From Triatoma infestans (taxonomy: Eukaryota > Arthropoda > Insecta > Hemiptera > Reduviidae), in NCBI GenBank assembly GCA_011037195.1, contig JAAEAF010002486.1, positions 62,001 to 126,000 of the forward strand: a stretch of DNA of 64,000 bases, written 5' to 3'. Made by a program: the position numbers and the translations under genes. Under the pieces are notes generated by a model, which saw only the letters and a list, made by a program, of their open reading frames with translations, did no database searches and was not told the DNA's origin. Below, in pieces: positions 42,666 to 54,630 of this stretch (the first letter of the stretch is position 1; every line of letters starts with the position of its first letter).

Positions 42666-44679
42666 AGTGAAGTATTAATTGCCGTTGGTTAAATGTACGG
42701 CTTGCTAATGATGGTGATACTGGCAAGCTTTATGTATAGGTAGACATTTTATTACTTTTTATTTTACGTTGGTCTGATATAACCTCAAAATGAGGAAAAA
42801 TCCTTAAAAAAAAAAAAAAAATTATTAAGAACACACTGGATGGGATAAAAATGTTTGTAGGAGTAAGAAAGACAATTAAGATCTCATTTTTATTCTTAAA
42901 AGTCATTTGAGACAAACCCTAAAAATCATAATATATGAAACCTTTTTGAGACAAAATGTTCCCATAAGTTGATAGATAGCTCTAGATAGGTATTTTAGAC
43001 TTTGCATTGAGTGTTTAGAATTCGCACTAGTGCGAATCCAAATTGTAAAACCCGGAACAGAGAGCAAAAGTAGGCTAGCTGATTTAATGGGACAGTAGTG
43101 ATTTAATATTAATTCAGAATATCGTTCATTTTCATCATCTTATGTTGGTTGTTTATTCCCATTTGGCTTTTAGAACTTGGTATTTAAAAGAAAAACATAT
43201 TAGAAATTATATTTCAAAATTAGGTATACCTACTGATTAGTTAATATTCATAATCAAATGTTATGTACTTGTAAGATAATAAATAGAGACAATAAATATG
43301 TAGAGAAATATTAATAAATAAATGTGTACAAGAAATGAATGATAAAATGTGAGAGCAAAAGGCTAGTATGAGTGCGTTCTTAGTAACGGTCTGTGATGAC
43401 CGATGGGCACCAACCGAGCGAAACAGTTCACAACCTCTTCTTCAGAATGGAAATAAAAAAAAGAAATAACAGATACCATAAATGCGACTAGCGGAATCAT
43501 ACTGCATGCTGGGATGTTATGTAAAAATGTATTCTTTCCTTTTTTTTTATTATGACTATTAACTTCTCAAACAAGTGCTATTTTTTTTTTTAAAGGTTTA
43601 TTTATTTTTATTATGTCAAGTGTTTACTACCTGAGGAAATGTTTTTTGCTTTTGATAGTTATTGATACTAGTGCTATAAATTAAGCTTGAAGCTTGTAAG
43701 TTCAGTTTTTATTAAACGTTTGCAGTTAAAAATGTATATATTTTTATATTACTGTTGCATTTTCTGTGATAATCATCGTAAATTCCACAATTAATTTCTA
43801 GTCTAGGCCAGTTAATTTCTACATTGATTGTTTCTTCAATGAAGTAATTCGCACAAAAATTGCTAAAATATATTGAGCTTCTATATCTTCAAATTATTTA
43901 CAATTAAAATTTTTTCCAAAATAAGTATCTTTAATTTTACTTGTATAAAGGAATGGCCCTATAATGGGGTCCACTCTATGAAGCAATCAGATCAATTTCT
44001 TTCATTCTGTGCGTTAAATATATCAAGATACAGATTGATTAACAATGCAAGCCTTAATATAAATGCGTTTCAAACCCTAAACGAAATCTTAAAATTATCT
44101 AAGTTCAAAAAATTGTTTTTTGAAATATTAAATATATATAGAATTCCGATTTTCAAATTCCATTTATAAATGACATAATCCAAATGTGTCACCGCAATTT
44201 CATTCCCAATTCGCACATCACTCCAATCCATCAATCTATCAACATTCCTCAACTTCCATTCCAGATAAGCCGCACTCGAAGACTGAGGCGACAGTGGCCA
44301 CGTGATCTCTTATAAAAGTGTGTGCAATCTCACCACTAGGTGATTCTGCTCTCCCGCCATTATCATCTCATTTATTTGTTGCTGATTAAGCAAGCATAAT
44401 AGCAGATGTACATTTTCGAATAAATTAAAAAAATAAATAAACATGATAGGCAAGAAACAGTAATGAGTATACTTTATATGTATTTCTCAGAAATCTACTT
44501 GTAATTGCAGCCAGTTGATTAAATTTAAGAAGCATAAACATGTTTTCTTGGCGCCTACGAAAAAGAGAATGTTGCTGCCTACGAAAATGGATTTTTGACT
44601 CCGTCGGCAAAGAAAATCCAGGAAGGAAAGATTAAGGAATGAAATGGAAGTCAAGTAAACTACGCTAAAAAGCAATAGT
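42666..44679. other. AT-rich DNA; one possible PLE scrap
   Basis: About 2 kb without recognised gene. Near 43405-43450 (minus) CTGAAGAAGAGGTTGTGAAC followed by TGTTTCGCTCGG resembles the layout of hammerhead-bearing element ends but is not a clean match. The 98-codon frame at 43873-44169 has no domain signature. Confidence 0.4.
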
Positions 44680-44690
44680 AACTGGAGGAT

Positions 44691-45148
44691 TGCCCGCAAG
44701 GGGGTATCTGTGGCATGCAGTTACTTAGGGAGGAACGACGCCACGGGTTACCGCAGCTCAGTACCCCATGCACTTCGTCAGAACAGTACGCAATACACTT
44801 AAACTACATACACGCTACACTTTACAGACAAGGACAAACACTGTACACAAACTAGGGTCTTCGTCCCTAATTAACTGGCGTAAGCCGAGGGAAAAGGAAG
44901 GGATTAACTCAGTGGTAGCACGCTGGACTAGCAACGCGGAGGTACCGGCTTCGAATCCAGTGTGCTGCCCTTAGATTTTCTCTTCCTAGAAGCCTCTACA
45001 ACTCACTGTACGGTGACCAGCAGTGTTGTCTGTAGCTAGTGAACACTGCTTGGAGGCTGGCAGTGCACTGAGAAGGTTCCGGGTGGGCACAATAGATCTT
45101 TCAGGTCGTAGTACATAATCCCATACAACAACCTACATCTACATCTAA
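44691..45148 (+). mobile_element. Type I SINE with leader, best preserved copy
   Basis: Starts TGCCCGCAAGGGGGTATCTG. The leader runs to about 44898, then the tRNA-like head GAAGGGATTAACTCAGTGG and GGCTTCGAATCCAG. The SINE body follows, and the tail GGGCACAATAGATCTTTCAG then CATACAACAACCTACATC, ending in two CATCTA units. AACTGGAGGAT is repeated at 44680-44690 and 45149-45159. The insert is 458 bp, the same length as the copy at 5461, with leader included. Confidence 0.9.
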
Positions 45149-45159
45149 AACTGGAGGAT

Positions 45160-46012
45160 GCAAAGATTTGACTATCTAAGATGGATGCAGAAAGGTAGGT
45201 TGCCCAAGAAAATTTTGAAGAGAACCATATTATGCAAAAAGAAATCGAGGAGTCTTAGCTGGCTTAGAGGAACACAGATTAATGGGGATATGGCCTGGCT
45301 GTAGACTGACATATTAATTAAAGTGTAAAAATTAGTTAGAGAATCGTTAAGGAATGAGGTTCTGAATATATGTTTTGAGAGAATTGACCTTTTAATATAT
45401 ATGGCTTTTAATGTATTTGATGAAGAAAACCTCAACTGGAGGAAAACTAGAGAAAAAATAAATTAAAATTAAAATGAAAGGAAACAGAAGTGTTAAGAAA
45501 GGAAGAAAATAGAATTCGAGGAATGGGAAGTGATTAATTCATTTGTGGAACATAGAAGCAATCTAAGATACCAAAATCTCAGTAACTATTTTAGATGAGG
45601 TAAAACTGAATATTACTTTACAAGGTGAGGCTAAATATTCCGCTAGTTCTTGATGTGTATTTCGGTTTACAATCCAAATTTGAAAGTGTTTTGTGAATTA
45701 TTCGGATAGTTAACTCCAATGAAGGTATTTAATTCAGGTTTTGACTTCAAAATTAGTTCAGCAATAATCCAAAAGACTGTCATCTAAGTTATTTCTTCTT
45801 GTCTGGAAATCATCCTCAACGATATTTCTGATGATACTGAATCAGAGAGATAACCGGTCTCAGTGTATTGGACCCGGTTATTGAACCTGGTTACAAATAT
45901 GGCTAGATTCCAATCGTTCACAATTTCAAAATTAATCTGGAAGTTTACATGCCCCATGCAAAGCTGGATTCCTTTCAGGTCAACGTGGTTTAAGAGCCAT
46001 GTATACTTTATA
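45160..46012. other. Unassigned DNA
   Basis: No gene or repeat recognised. An 87-codon minus frame (45172-45435) has no domain signature. Confidence 0.45.
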
Positions 46013-47069
46013 TTATTATTATTATATATTTATTTGCACTCAAATATACAATCTGTTGGCAAAGGAGTTGCAACATTATAATAAAAAAAAAAAGAAATAT
46101 GAAAAACCAAAACCAAAAAACAAATCTAATCTAATATAAAACTATAAACATAATGAATCATAAAGTAAGAAAATAAAATACTAAAAGAAAATAACAATTA
46201 AAACTGAAAAAATTCGCATAGAAGAATATCTTAAATAAAACATCTTATCTACACATTGTTATCAATGAAGTTCAGACATATAATAAAATATAGCAAAATA
46301 AAATTATCATTAAACAAGTTAAATTATTCTAAATAAATTAATAGAAAACTGTGATCAAAGAAATTAAACAAAACAAAAAGTAAATAAAATAAAATTCTCT
46401 GAATAAGAAATTACAAAATAATATTATGTAGTTATGATAGAAACAGACACTTGAGTATTAAATTCACTTATTTTTTATTTTAAGAGAGTTTACAACAAAT
46501 AAAAATATATCTGTCAGTTTGGTTGTGGAATTAACGGAGACTACTTGCTCTAAAAATTCAAGTGTGGAATAATTCGAGACATGCTTGATATATTTATCTA
46601 TAAATTTGTGTCTAACAGTATTCAAAGCAGGACATTCAAATAAGAAATGACAGAGGTCGTCAAGGCTAGCACCACATGAACCACAAAGTTCTTCTGGGGA
46701 AAATTGTAATCTCTGACCATTAACTATGATTCTAGGGAATTTTTTTGACATCATCCGGATTTGGGTCATAACTCTAATTTTTTCAATGTGGCAATCAAAG
46801 TGCAAGAAGGAGGAATTACTATTACCAAGTGGGCTGATTATTCTGTAATATTCATTAAACCTGGAATTTAGTATTACGTCTATATCTTTACTTAGAAGGT
46901 AATTACGAAAGGCGTCCAGCATGTCCTTCTTATGATACATAATAAAAGATGGAGTTTGATGAACAAGGTGCTCATAGATGTATACTTTATATGAGACTTC
47001 TGCCTTTCCCTCACTATACAGTTTGCGAGGCAGTAAAAGATTTCTTATTCTTTCTTTTTGCCTTTTCAT
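46013..47069 (-). pseudogene. 5'-truncated LINE: C-terminal knuckle domain, long 3' UTR and (AAT)n tail
   Basis: A 201-codon frame (47069 to 46464) has C129-x2-C132-x8-H141-x4-C146 (LCGSCGASLDDLCHFLFECP), preceded by a basic, Y-rich stretch and R-V-M-T-Q-I-R-M. Such knuckles follow the RT domain in several LINE clades and probably bind nucleic acid. Upstream RT motifs are missing and the ATG is probably internal. After the stop, a 3' UTR of about 450 bp, very A/T-rich, leads to a short (ATT/AAT)n tail at 46012-46026. This is the longest intact C-terminus of the window, with no frameshift, so it may be fairly young. Confidence 0.72.
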
Positions 47070-47878
47070 GAATTACTTGGATTGTGAAGAAATCAAATTT
47101 GTGGAAGTAAATTGACTGTGGAAAAGTATAGACTATTAGAAAAATTTGTTTTCCTTTATCTCCGAATTTCCTTTTTATTTCAATGAACTTGTTAATATTA
47201 TTAATTCTAAAAAAAAAAAAAAAAAAATCCCAAATAAAGGGATTGCTATTTTTAGTTTTTTAACAGTACATTTGAAAATGTTAACGTCACTTTAATCCCC
47301 CAATCTTCAACAACAATATCTGTAACACTTTTCAAGATACAAAGGACCACTAAGACGGAAAAGTCCGTTAGAAATGTCTCCTAGTTTTGAACGTTTGAAT
47401 TTTTCTTTTTGTTTGATAACAATAAAAGTGGCAAAAGAGAGTTGTTGTTGATGCAGTATATATTTTATTTGAAGCATATTAAAAACATAATTTTTATTTA
47501 TTTAAGATTTTATACCAAAATAATTTGACACGCCATGTTTCGATTAAAAACAACGAGTAAAGGAAACATGAAATCATTCATTTAGCCTTTTTGTTCAATC
47601 CTTGTTAAAAAAAGTGTTGAACTTTTATGGATAAAAAACATTATAATATTCAAAGAAGTCATATATGGCAGGAACTTAAGTGCAAATCATGGTCACAAAT
47701 AGGTTGGTTAATTAAAAAATAATAATAAAAAATTAAAAAAGTGCCAAGGTTTAACATAACATATACTTATTTAACACTGACTGACTACCTTGATTTATAA
47801 ACTGAAAGATATTAATGTATATTAAGCTAATGAAATTTAAATTAATATTGCAATAAGATAAACAAAAAGTTTAATAGA
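47070..47878. other. AT-rich DNA, no gene seen
   Basis: Includes an 18-A run at about 47210-47227, a possible boundary of the LINE to the left or the tail of another insertion. Otherwise unassigned. Confidence 0.45.
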
Positions 47879-48030
47879 GAAGGGATTGGTTCAGTGGTAG
47901 CGCGCTGGTCTAGCGCAGGCTCGAATCCAGTCCTTAGATTTTTCTTCCTAGGAGCCTCTACAGCTCACTGTCCGGTCATGGGCAGTGTTGTCTTAACAAA
48001 AGAAGGTGTGCACTAAGAAGGCTAAGGGCG
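47879..48030 (+). mobile_element. tRNA-like SINE, internally deleted
   Basis: GAGAAGGGATTGGTTCAGTG, GTAGCGCGCTGGTCTAGCGC, CTCGAATCCAGTCCTTAG and CTCACTGTCCGGTCATGGGC. Deletions remove part of the head between boxes and part of the body. It ends AGAAGGCTAAGGGCG; subfamily uncertain. Confidence 0.72.
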
Positions 48031-49258
48031 ATTATTAAAATAATCAAAGTTCATTCTCATAAAGAAGACTTTATTAAATATATTATAGATAATCTTTAAA
48101 AAATTATAGATAATCTCTTTATAAGTATTATATCCTTGTCTAGGCATTAATAGTGACATAAAATTTCAATGTATATTTTGGATGTGACTAGCATTTAAAA
48201 AAAATGTTTCTTCATCATTTTTAAAGTTATTCTGAAATATTTTCATGTAATTATTAACACTCAATTTTTTTTATTTACGTGGAATGATTGAATTCATGAT
48301 GGATTTTCGAAAATGCAGTGTGTGGTGTGTGTTTGTGAAAAATTCTATAAAAAAAAAAACAGAACAACTCTTATTTCAGGTGGAACATGAAGCTAATGGA
48401 ATTGATTGCTGATTTCTTTTAACAGTAGTACGAATTTATATTATCACTCTTTATATTATTAATTTACTCTTTCAGTTTTTGCATCGTCTTATAATGTTGG
48501 AAACAAATGGAATTTTATGAGTGTTTCACATCAATTTTTTCCCCAGTTAATTTCAAGCATTATCAATTTGTAGCACGATGTAAAGTCGCAAGTACTCCAG
48601 GCAATGACGAATTCAGATGTCATAAAATGAATGCACTTCATAAAACTTCATTCAAATATTGTCTATTATTATTATTATTTTTTTTTTTTACAGCAACTTT
48701 ATAACATTATTACAGCAGTTCATAACTTAAACAGTGGATTCGATGTTGTAAATATTTAAAAACTCGCTGAAGTCTAGAGTTTAGTCGTTCCTGAGATTAT
48801 GTGTCTAATAACAGTTTGGGTAGTCAGATAAAGCAAGTTAAGTTAAATAGTCATTACATATTATTTTATACTAATACATTATTTTGAAAATGAAAACAAA
48901 AAAATATCAAAGAAATATGGTTGAGAAAGTAAAAGCGTCACTCAGAAGTTCGTTGCAATACTGCTGCTTCTTGTGGAGTGATAAGAAACTAAATAGCAAC
49001 TATGGGAAACACATTATGATACTTGGATATAAAATTTAAGGAAACATGTAGAACTTATACAATTTTGTTTGAATGAACTAAATATTGTCTAAATATTAAA
49101 ACGTTCTGGTTTTGTTCAGTTGTAAGATATTTCTAAGAAAAAGGTCAACAGTTGATAACTATAATAATCAACTCAAGGTAAATATAATCCATGTTATATC
49201 GGATAATAACTTCATATAAATAGTATCCCAAACTTTTCAACATTAGATCAGGGCAGTA
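48031..49258. other. AT-rich DNA with a family H end stub
   Basis: TATGAGTGTTTCACATCAAT at about 48519-48540 matches the family H 3' hairpin. Nothing else assigned. Confidence 0.45.
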
Positions 49259-50395
49259 TTTATTTATTTATACGGGCAATGCCCATTTTACATAATAATA
49301 ATAAAAAACAAAGTAATCAATTGCACTTGCAAGAAGAGAAGAAAGTAATACAAAATAAAATAGTTTCTAATAAGAACTAAGAAGATGAAATATTAATGAA
49401 TGAGTTGCAGAAAATCTTTTGCTATTATATAAACTAACAACAAAAATATAAATTATAAAATATACAATAAATCAGTTTATGTTATGTGAAAATTAATCGT
49501 GAATAGATTTTATTTAATATTGCGTTACTTAATCTCTAGAGAACATAGAATTTTCTTTAAATTAGTTTTTGTTATATTGTTTAGGTCAACATTCTCAGGA
49601 AGACTGTTTGCTAGGTATATCATTCTATTGGCTGGTGAGTGAAAGATGTAGTTAGAGCGAGAGAATTGTTGATAAAATAAACGAGTGTTACCGGTAGAAA
49701 CGGATGGGACATTGAAACTGAAAAAAGGTAATAGTTCTGAAGAATCTATATTATTATTGAGGAGAGACCATGCAGAAAAAGTAAATCAGCAGTGTTTCTT
49801 CGTTCGCCTAGTGAAGCCAGATTTATAGAATTTTTTTTAGGATATCGACAAGTGAAATGGACTAGTTTTAAGAATTTTGTTTGTATTTTCTCAATCATAC
49901 TAATATTAGTAATCGTACATGGAGACCAGATACAACTAGCAAATTCGAGTATAGGACGAACAATGAAACAATAAAGATGTATTATTCGAACCATATTAGT
50001 GAAATCACGAGAAGATCTATATATGAACCCCAGCAATTTATAAGCTCGTTTGCAAATGGTATCTATATGAAGACTGAATATCAACTTATTATCCAGCCAT
50101 ACTCCTAGATCTTTAGTAGCCGATAATCTTGCTAACAGAGAATTATTAATATTGTAATCGAAGAGTATGCTACTGATTTTCCGAATATAATTAATAACGG
50201 AGCATTTATTTATGTTTAATACCATATTATTTTGCCTGCACCAATTATGAAGGGTGATAAGAGAGTTTTGTAAAGTGATGCAATCATCAATATTGAATAC
50301 TGAAAGAAATAGTTTTACGTCATCTGCAAACATGAGAAACCGAACTGATTGTAGGGAAGACCAATCATTGATATAGAAAAGAAATAAAATCACAT
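49259..50395 (-). pseudogene. 5'-truncated LINE: second half of reverse transcriptase plus 3' UTR
   Basis: A 215-codon frame (50393 to 49746) starts inside the RT domain: F-L-F-Y-I-N-D-W, then LMFADDVKLF (catalytic F-A-D-D, residues 22-25), L-x-x-W-C-x-x-N-x-M-x-L-N-x-x-K-C, K-D-L-G-V-W-L-D, then R-A-Y-K-L-L-G-F-I and Y-C-F-I-V-R-P-I-L-E-F-A-S-C-I-W-S-P. These are RT palm motifs C to E and the thumb of a Jockey/CR1-like LINE. A shifted frame continues to about 49530. The 3' end has a GGGCATTGCCCG hairpin and a short (AAAT)n tail near 49259-49275. The first RT half (motifs 0-B), endonuclease and ORF1 are absent. Codons through F-A-D-D are uninterrupted. Confidence 0.82.
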
Positions 50396-52335
50396 ATTGA
50401 TATTAAAAAAGTATAACAACAAAATCTCATATATCCTTGGTTGTAAACATGAATGTAGAATTGCTTTAAAAATAAAATTTTGTGAATAATTAGGCCATGA
50501 TTTTCTTTTAATAAGTTAAGAATGATGGTTTTAATTAATGCCAGAATACATTAGTAACCTGGTCTAGCTTTATTTCTTAATTCGTTTCGAAAATATTGTT
50601 TTCAAATTTTTAGCATTAGATACAATTAGTATAGAAGTTAAGTATATTAAACATACCTCACTATAACTATGTTCAATATTTGTCGGACATGGGCTTCACA
50701 ATAAAATTTACAAGAAGTGCATTTCTGAAAAGGAATCAAGTCCTAAAAGTATTGCTAAATTGATATTAAAAAATTCAAAATTAAAACACTGTTCTTTGGT
50801 ATGGATTTCATCACTAATTTTCTTTTATTATAATTATAATCAACTAAATTAACTATTTTATTGCAATATTGAAGAAAGTATTTTAAACAATTTAATAAAA
50901 AATCTTTTAGTACCAGATTAATTATAAACATAAACGTAGATAGAATTAATAAATCTTGCTGGGGGATACCAAAGGTTTGACCAATACATGATAGAAAAAT
51001 AGTGTATTATTAGAGGCAATGGGATATAAATACTATGTATTTATTAGTGTGGTGGAAATAGATGACTGCCTTTCCATCTGTACTGGATACACAAGGATAA
51101 CTGTGTGTGTTAGTTGGCCGTTGTACATGTAATCGTTTCTTTCCAACTCCCACACTGCAGCTTTCAGATACCGTTTTCATTGTGGTTTAGTTTCATAGAT
51201 AGAATTTTTTTTTACGTCAACTTCACTAACAACATAACAACAACAATTGAAATTGGTTTTCCAAATAATATTTGCCCCTTTATATATGCTTAAATTGACC
51301 AAATCGAATTGTGAACTGATTTCAAATTTTAAACTTGTTCTGATTTCAAAAAGTAATAAATATTGACCAACTTTGATCAAATACTGTGGGATCTGTGGTT
51401 AGTTTAATGGCAATCGAATGAGTAATATTCTCGCAGTCAAAATAATTATCCTTTAGACTGGCTTATTAAGAGTATCGCATTTGATTATAAATTATATTCT
51501 GAATATGCTCCGTTCTGTACATTCCTTAGTTAAGTGAAAAACTCAGAATTTTGTTTTATAACATTGGAAGTAAATTAAGTTATTGAACTAGGAGATTAAC
51601 TTGTTTTTAAATTAAACAATTCTAAGTCTAATAAAAAACAACTTCAACAATTTTTCAGGGGTTTTGGCGATATAATGGAACTGACGCTGAAAGAGAAAAA
51701 TATCGGACATAAAGAAAATGCAAATTCATGCAAAAAATTTGAAATGGACGGGCAGAGTTACTGTATCTCATATTTTCAAAAAAATAATATTTTATTAATG
51801 AAACGTGGTATAACTTTGTTTGCATTTTTTTTTTTTTTTAAGATGAATCTATTGGGCAAATAAATATTTAATAATAACACAGTAATTGGAGCAAAAATAA
51901 TGAATAAATTATAAATTTCATTCGAGCAAACACAATAAGAGATTCCCTCCTTCTAATTATTTATACTTAATTAATTAGTTCTGTTATGATATAACTGTAT
52001 TATGCCGTATTATTTAATAAATTTTGTTTGAAATTATAATTAATTACTTTTTTCTCTTATTGTTATAATAAATATATTACCAACATATCAAATTTTCGAA
52101 ATTGTTTATACACAATTATATGTGTTTTAGTTGTTATGAATATGAAATTAATGTAAAGGTAAGTGAAAAATATGTTTAATGATTGGTCTGGGTGATGTAT
52201 ATGTTTGTTTGGAAAATATTCCAAAACAATAAATAGAAATAGTTGACTGCTGATAATTATACAAAATAAAATTATAAATAAATAAATAACTTACTCTATA
52301 CAAGTAAAAAAGCAAATAACAGAAAGAGACTGTAT
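50396..52335. other. AT-rich DNA, no gene seen
   Basis: Nearly 2 kb with short frames only (51177-51380, 51675-51863, 52148-52348), none with a domain signature. Confidence 0.5.
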
Positions 52336-52403
52336 TTATAAATACCATATGTAGTTATAAATAAGTTTTATAACTTATTTATAACTACATATGGTATTTA
52401 TAA
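52336..52403. repeat. Perfect palindrome, 32-bp arms, 4-nt loop
   Basis: Arms 52336-52367 and 52372-52403 are exact inverse complements around the loop TTAT; each holds ACCATATGTAGTTATAAATA. It immediately precedes an inverted PLE end. Confidence 0.95.
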
Positions 52404-52612
52404 GTATAACGTCCGGTTTTGGGCTGTACACCTCATCAGGATATAAATAGTGTGATAACACACAGTGAGCGATATTGTTCACACTCCTCTGTACATCACA
52501 GTGTTTATCAACGGCATTCTGATGATAGGCGTACGCCCAAAACCAGTCGATGATGCAGGCTACCTCAGAAAATATCTCTGATGCTTTCCAGCTCTACACG
52601 GACCCAACCACA
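52404..52612. mobile_element. Inverted pair of Penelope-like ends, family A, decayed
   Basis: On the minus strand near 52410-52440, CTGATGAGGTGTACAGCCCA followed by AAACCGG is a diverged hammerhead region. On the plus strand 52480-52612 carries CATTCTGATGATAGGCGTAC, CAGTCGATGATGCAGGC and AAAATATCTCTGATGC, matching the ends at 20085 and 39190. No coding sequence lies between them. Confidence 0.65.
52515..52552 (+). ncRNA. Hammerhead-like motif, PLE family A
   Basis: CATT, CTGATGA, TA, GGCG-TA-CGCC, CAAAA, CCAGTC, GATG. Stem I CATT/GATG is kept. The G of GAAA is lost and ACCGGT is changed to ACCAGT, so it is probably inactive. Confidence 0.4.
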
Positions 52613-53064
52613 ACAATTAAACTTATATTAACTATTCATTCAATAAAAAAGATCCGAGTATTAAAATAATGCAATCATTAGCTTTTTCTTTCCATTTTTT
52701 GTATTAAATTATTATAAAAAATATTTTCTACACATATCATAAATAGAAAATTCCAAAAAAAGAATCATATATATTTGATTTATCTATTAAATATGATATT
52801 AATGAATCTAATTTAATTCTACCTGGTTTAAATTTGAAAAAAATTAAATAGCTAAGAATATCAAATGTATTTTTATCTATTAATAGTGTGATGACATATC
52901 ATACTCGAAATCTGCTATTCCGTTCCATTTTGCAAGATAACGGTAATGTCTATTGCTTCTACGCTGGACCAATCTGGTGTTTGGAAAACTAGCACCTTTC
53001 AAGTTTCCCTCATCAAGAAGACATCCAAAGTTAACAGACAGAATTCTATCAGAAGCTCACATGA
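52613..53064. other. AT-rich DNA, no gene seen
   Basis: No signature recognised. Confidence 0.5.
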
Positions 53065-53545
53065 TTACTATTATTATTATTACCAACTACGGATGGGCTT
53101 ACCCCGGCAATGCAGCCAACAGAGACTTATTGTGCCATCAGCGGTAATCTCTAGTAGATGAACCTTCCCTTAAGCAGTTTGAGGGCTTTCACTACCAGAT
53201 CATTTTGGGCTACCATCTCCTCAGTTCGCAAAGGTCTCGTACCTCAATTTAATTATTGCTACGCAATCAAATAGCAGATGGGGGGGCCGTTTCCTCCGCC
53301 TCCTGACACAATCTGCACAAGGGTTCCGCGCTTATGAGCCCTACCTTGTGCAGATGCTTCCTGAACCTGCCATGACCCGTAAATAGTCCCGTCACCAGAG
53401 AAATTTGGCTCCAACTCAGACTAAGGGTCATTTGGGTCCTTCGTTTACACAGTCTGGGGGGGGACCTGGGCTCCCCCTCCAGAGCTTTTCATGCTTACTG
53501 CAATACCACTCCCTAATCATCGCACAAATTGTTCCGCCAACAGCT
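53065..53545 (-). pseudogene. LINE 3' end: C-terminal knuckle with (TAA)n tail
   Basis: Minus-strand pieces read T-G-H-G-R-F-R-K-H-L-H-K-V-G-L, then after a shift P-L-C-R-L-C-Q-E-A-E-E-T-A-P-H-L-L-F-D-C, a C-x2-C-x7-H-x4-C knuckle, then K-L-R-Y-E-T-F-A-N. The L-x-G-H-x-x-x-x-x-H-L...C-x2-C order is that of the C-terminus of RNase H-bearing LINEs. The stop is followed by a 3' UTR ending in (TAA)n at 53065-53087. RNase H and RT are absent, and several stops and shifts are present. Confidence 0.68.
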
Positions 53546-53869
53546 CATATTACTATCTGAGAATCCAATCTTGAGCCGACCAGCTATAATATAATAACAG
53601 TAATAAATCACCGCTTTTACCACGTCTCTCACACATCACCGCTTCATCACTTTGTCTCCTTCTTTCTTATAATACTTTCTTTATATTATTAAGAACCTTA
53701 TTAATAAATTATAAGAGTACATATTTAATTATAATGCAGTAAGTTGAGTATCTAGTGTAATAATTATCTCTTTCTAAAATCCCACTGCAATATTGCTCTC
53801 ACTAAATGAAAATATCTGAAGTAGGCAAATCTTGGAATAATTAAGAGTATCAGGATTTAAAGTTTTGAT

Positions 53870-54330
53870 AGTTCAAAAAAAAAAAAAAGAAACCCGCAGA
53901 AATCACAAATTAATATTCCGTTTAGTTAACACGAAGAGATCTGGCAACAACTTTTTGGGGGGAAAATCAATTTTTGGGGGTTCTAGTGTACCGATGACCT
54001 CAGATATTCCTCCAAGTACTCTTTCTATTCGTCTTATGTTCCTGTTAACTAAATACTACAGCGGACAATTCAATATTTAAAAAAAAAATACTAACTTGAA
54101 GAAATTCGATTAACCGGAAGTGCAATTTACAGAATGGGGTTTTTTTTTTTAGTTATTCGCGATTTCCTCGGAAATAGTTTCAAATATTTTTCCCAAAACT
54201 TGATATAATTACTTTGACATATTCGTAAATAATCTATTACTTTAATTTGTTTCATTTTTCTAGAAAACTTTAAAGAAAGTAATCACCCATTCTTACACCT
54301 AACAAAATTCGCTACATTTCTTTTTTAAGT
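53870..54330 (+). mobile_element. Family H element, decayed middle part
   Basis: TAATATTCCGTTTAGTTAAC, GATTAACCGGAAGTGC, TTCGCGATTTCCTCGGAAA and AGAAAACTTTAAAG follow the family order. Neither terminus is present. Confidence 0.5.
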
Positions 54331-54422
54331 CATTTTCAGCATGTTCAATATTTATTTCCATAAAGGTATAATTTGAGCCTCCATTATTATTATTGTTCAT
54401 TTTTATCTTTATTATTATTATT

Positions 54423-54630
54423 ATTATTTTTAATTTAAGGCGCGTCAAAATCTATGATCATTTGAACCCGGAGCCTTCTCACAGTTCACTGTGCCGGCCT
54501 CCGGACTTCATTGAACAGTGAGCTGTAGAGACTCCTAGGACAAAAACATCTAAGCGGTTGTACTGGACTCGAACCCGGAACTTCCGCTTGGTAATCCAAC
54601 GCTTTACCACTGAGCTAATCCTTTCCTTGG
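54423..54630 (-). mobile_element. Type II tRNA-like SINE
   Basis: On the minus strand: GGATTAGCTCAGTGGTAAAG, GTTCCGGGTTCGAGTCCAG, SINE body (with a deletion near CCGGTGATGGGCAGTG), then CATAGATTTTGACGCGCC, TTAAATT and an A/T-rich tail merging with (ATT)n. The left half of the tail hairpin is eroded (GGTTC instead of GGCGC). Confidence 0.8.

Noticed and set aside
44895..44970. tRNA genes, suggested by box A/B motifs such as GATTAACTCAGTGGTAGC and GGCTTCGAATCCAG here and at 5670, 34380, 47880 and on the minus strand at 7398, 9130, 41781 and 54423
   Set aside because: All are followed by the same SINE body and several are bounded by target duplications. None folds as a complete cloverleaf with CCA-end stem pairing that I could draw.
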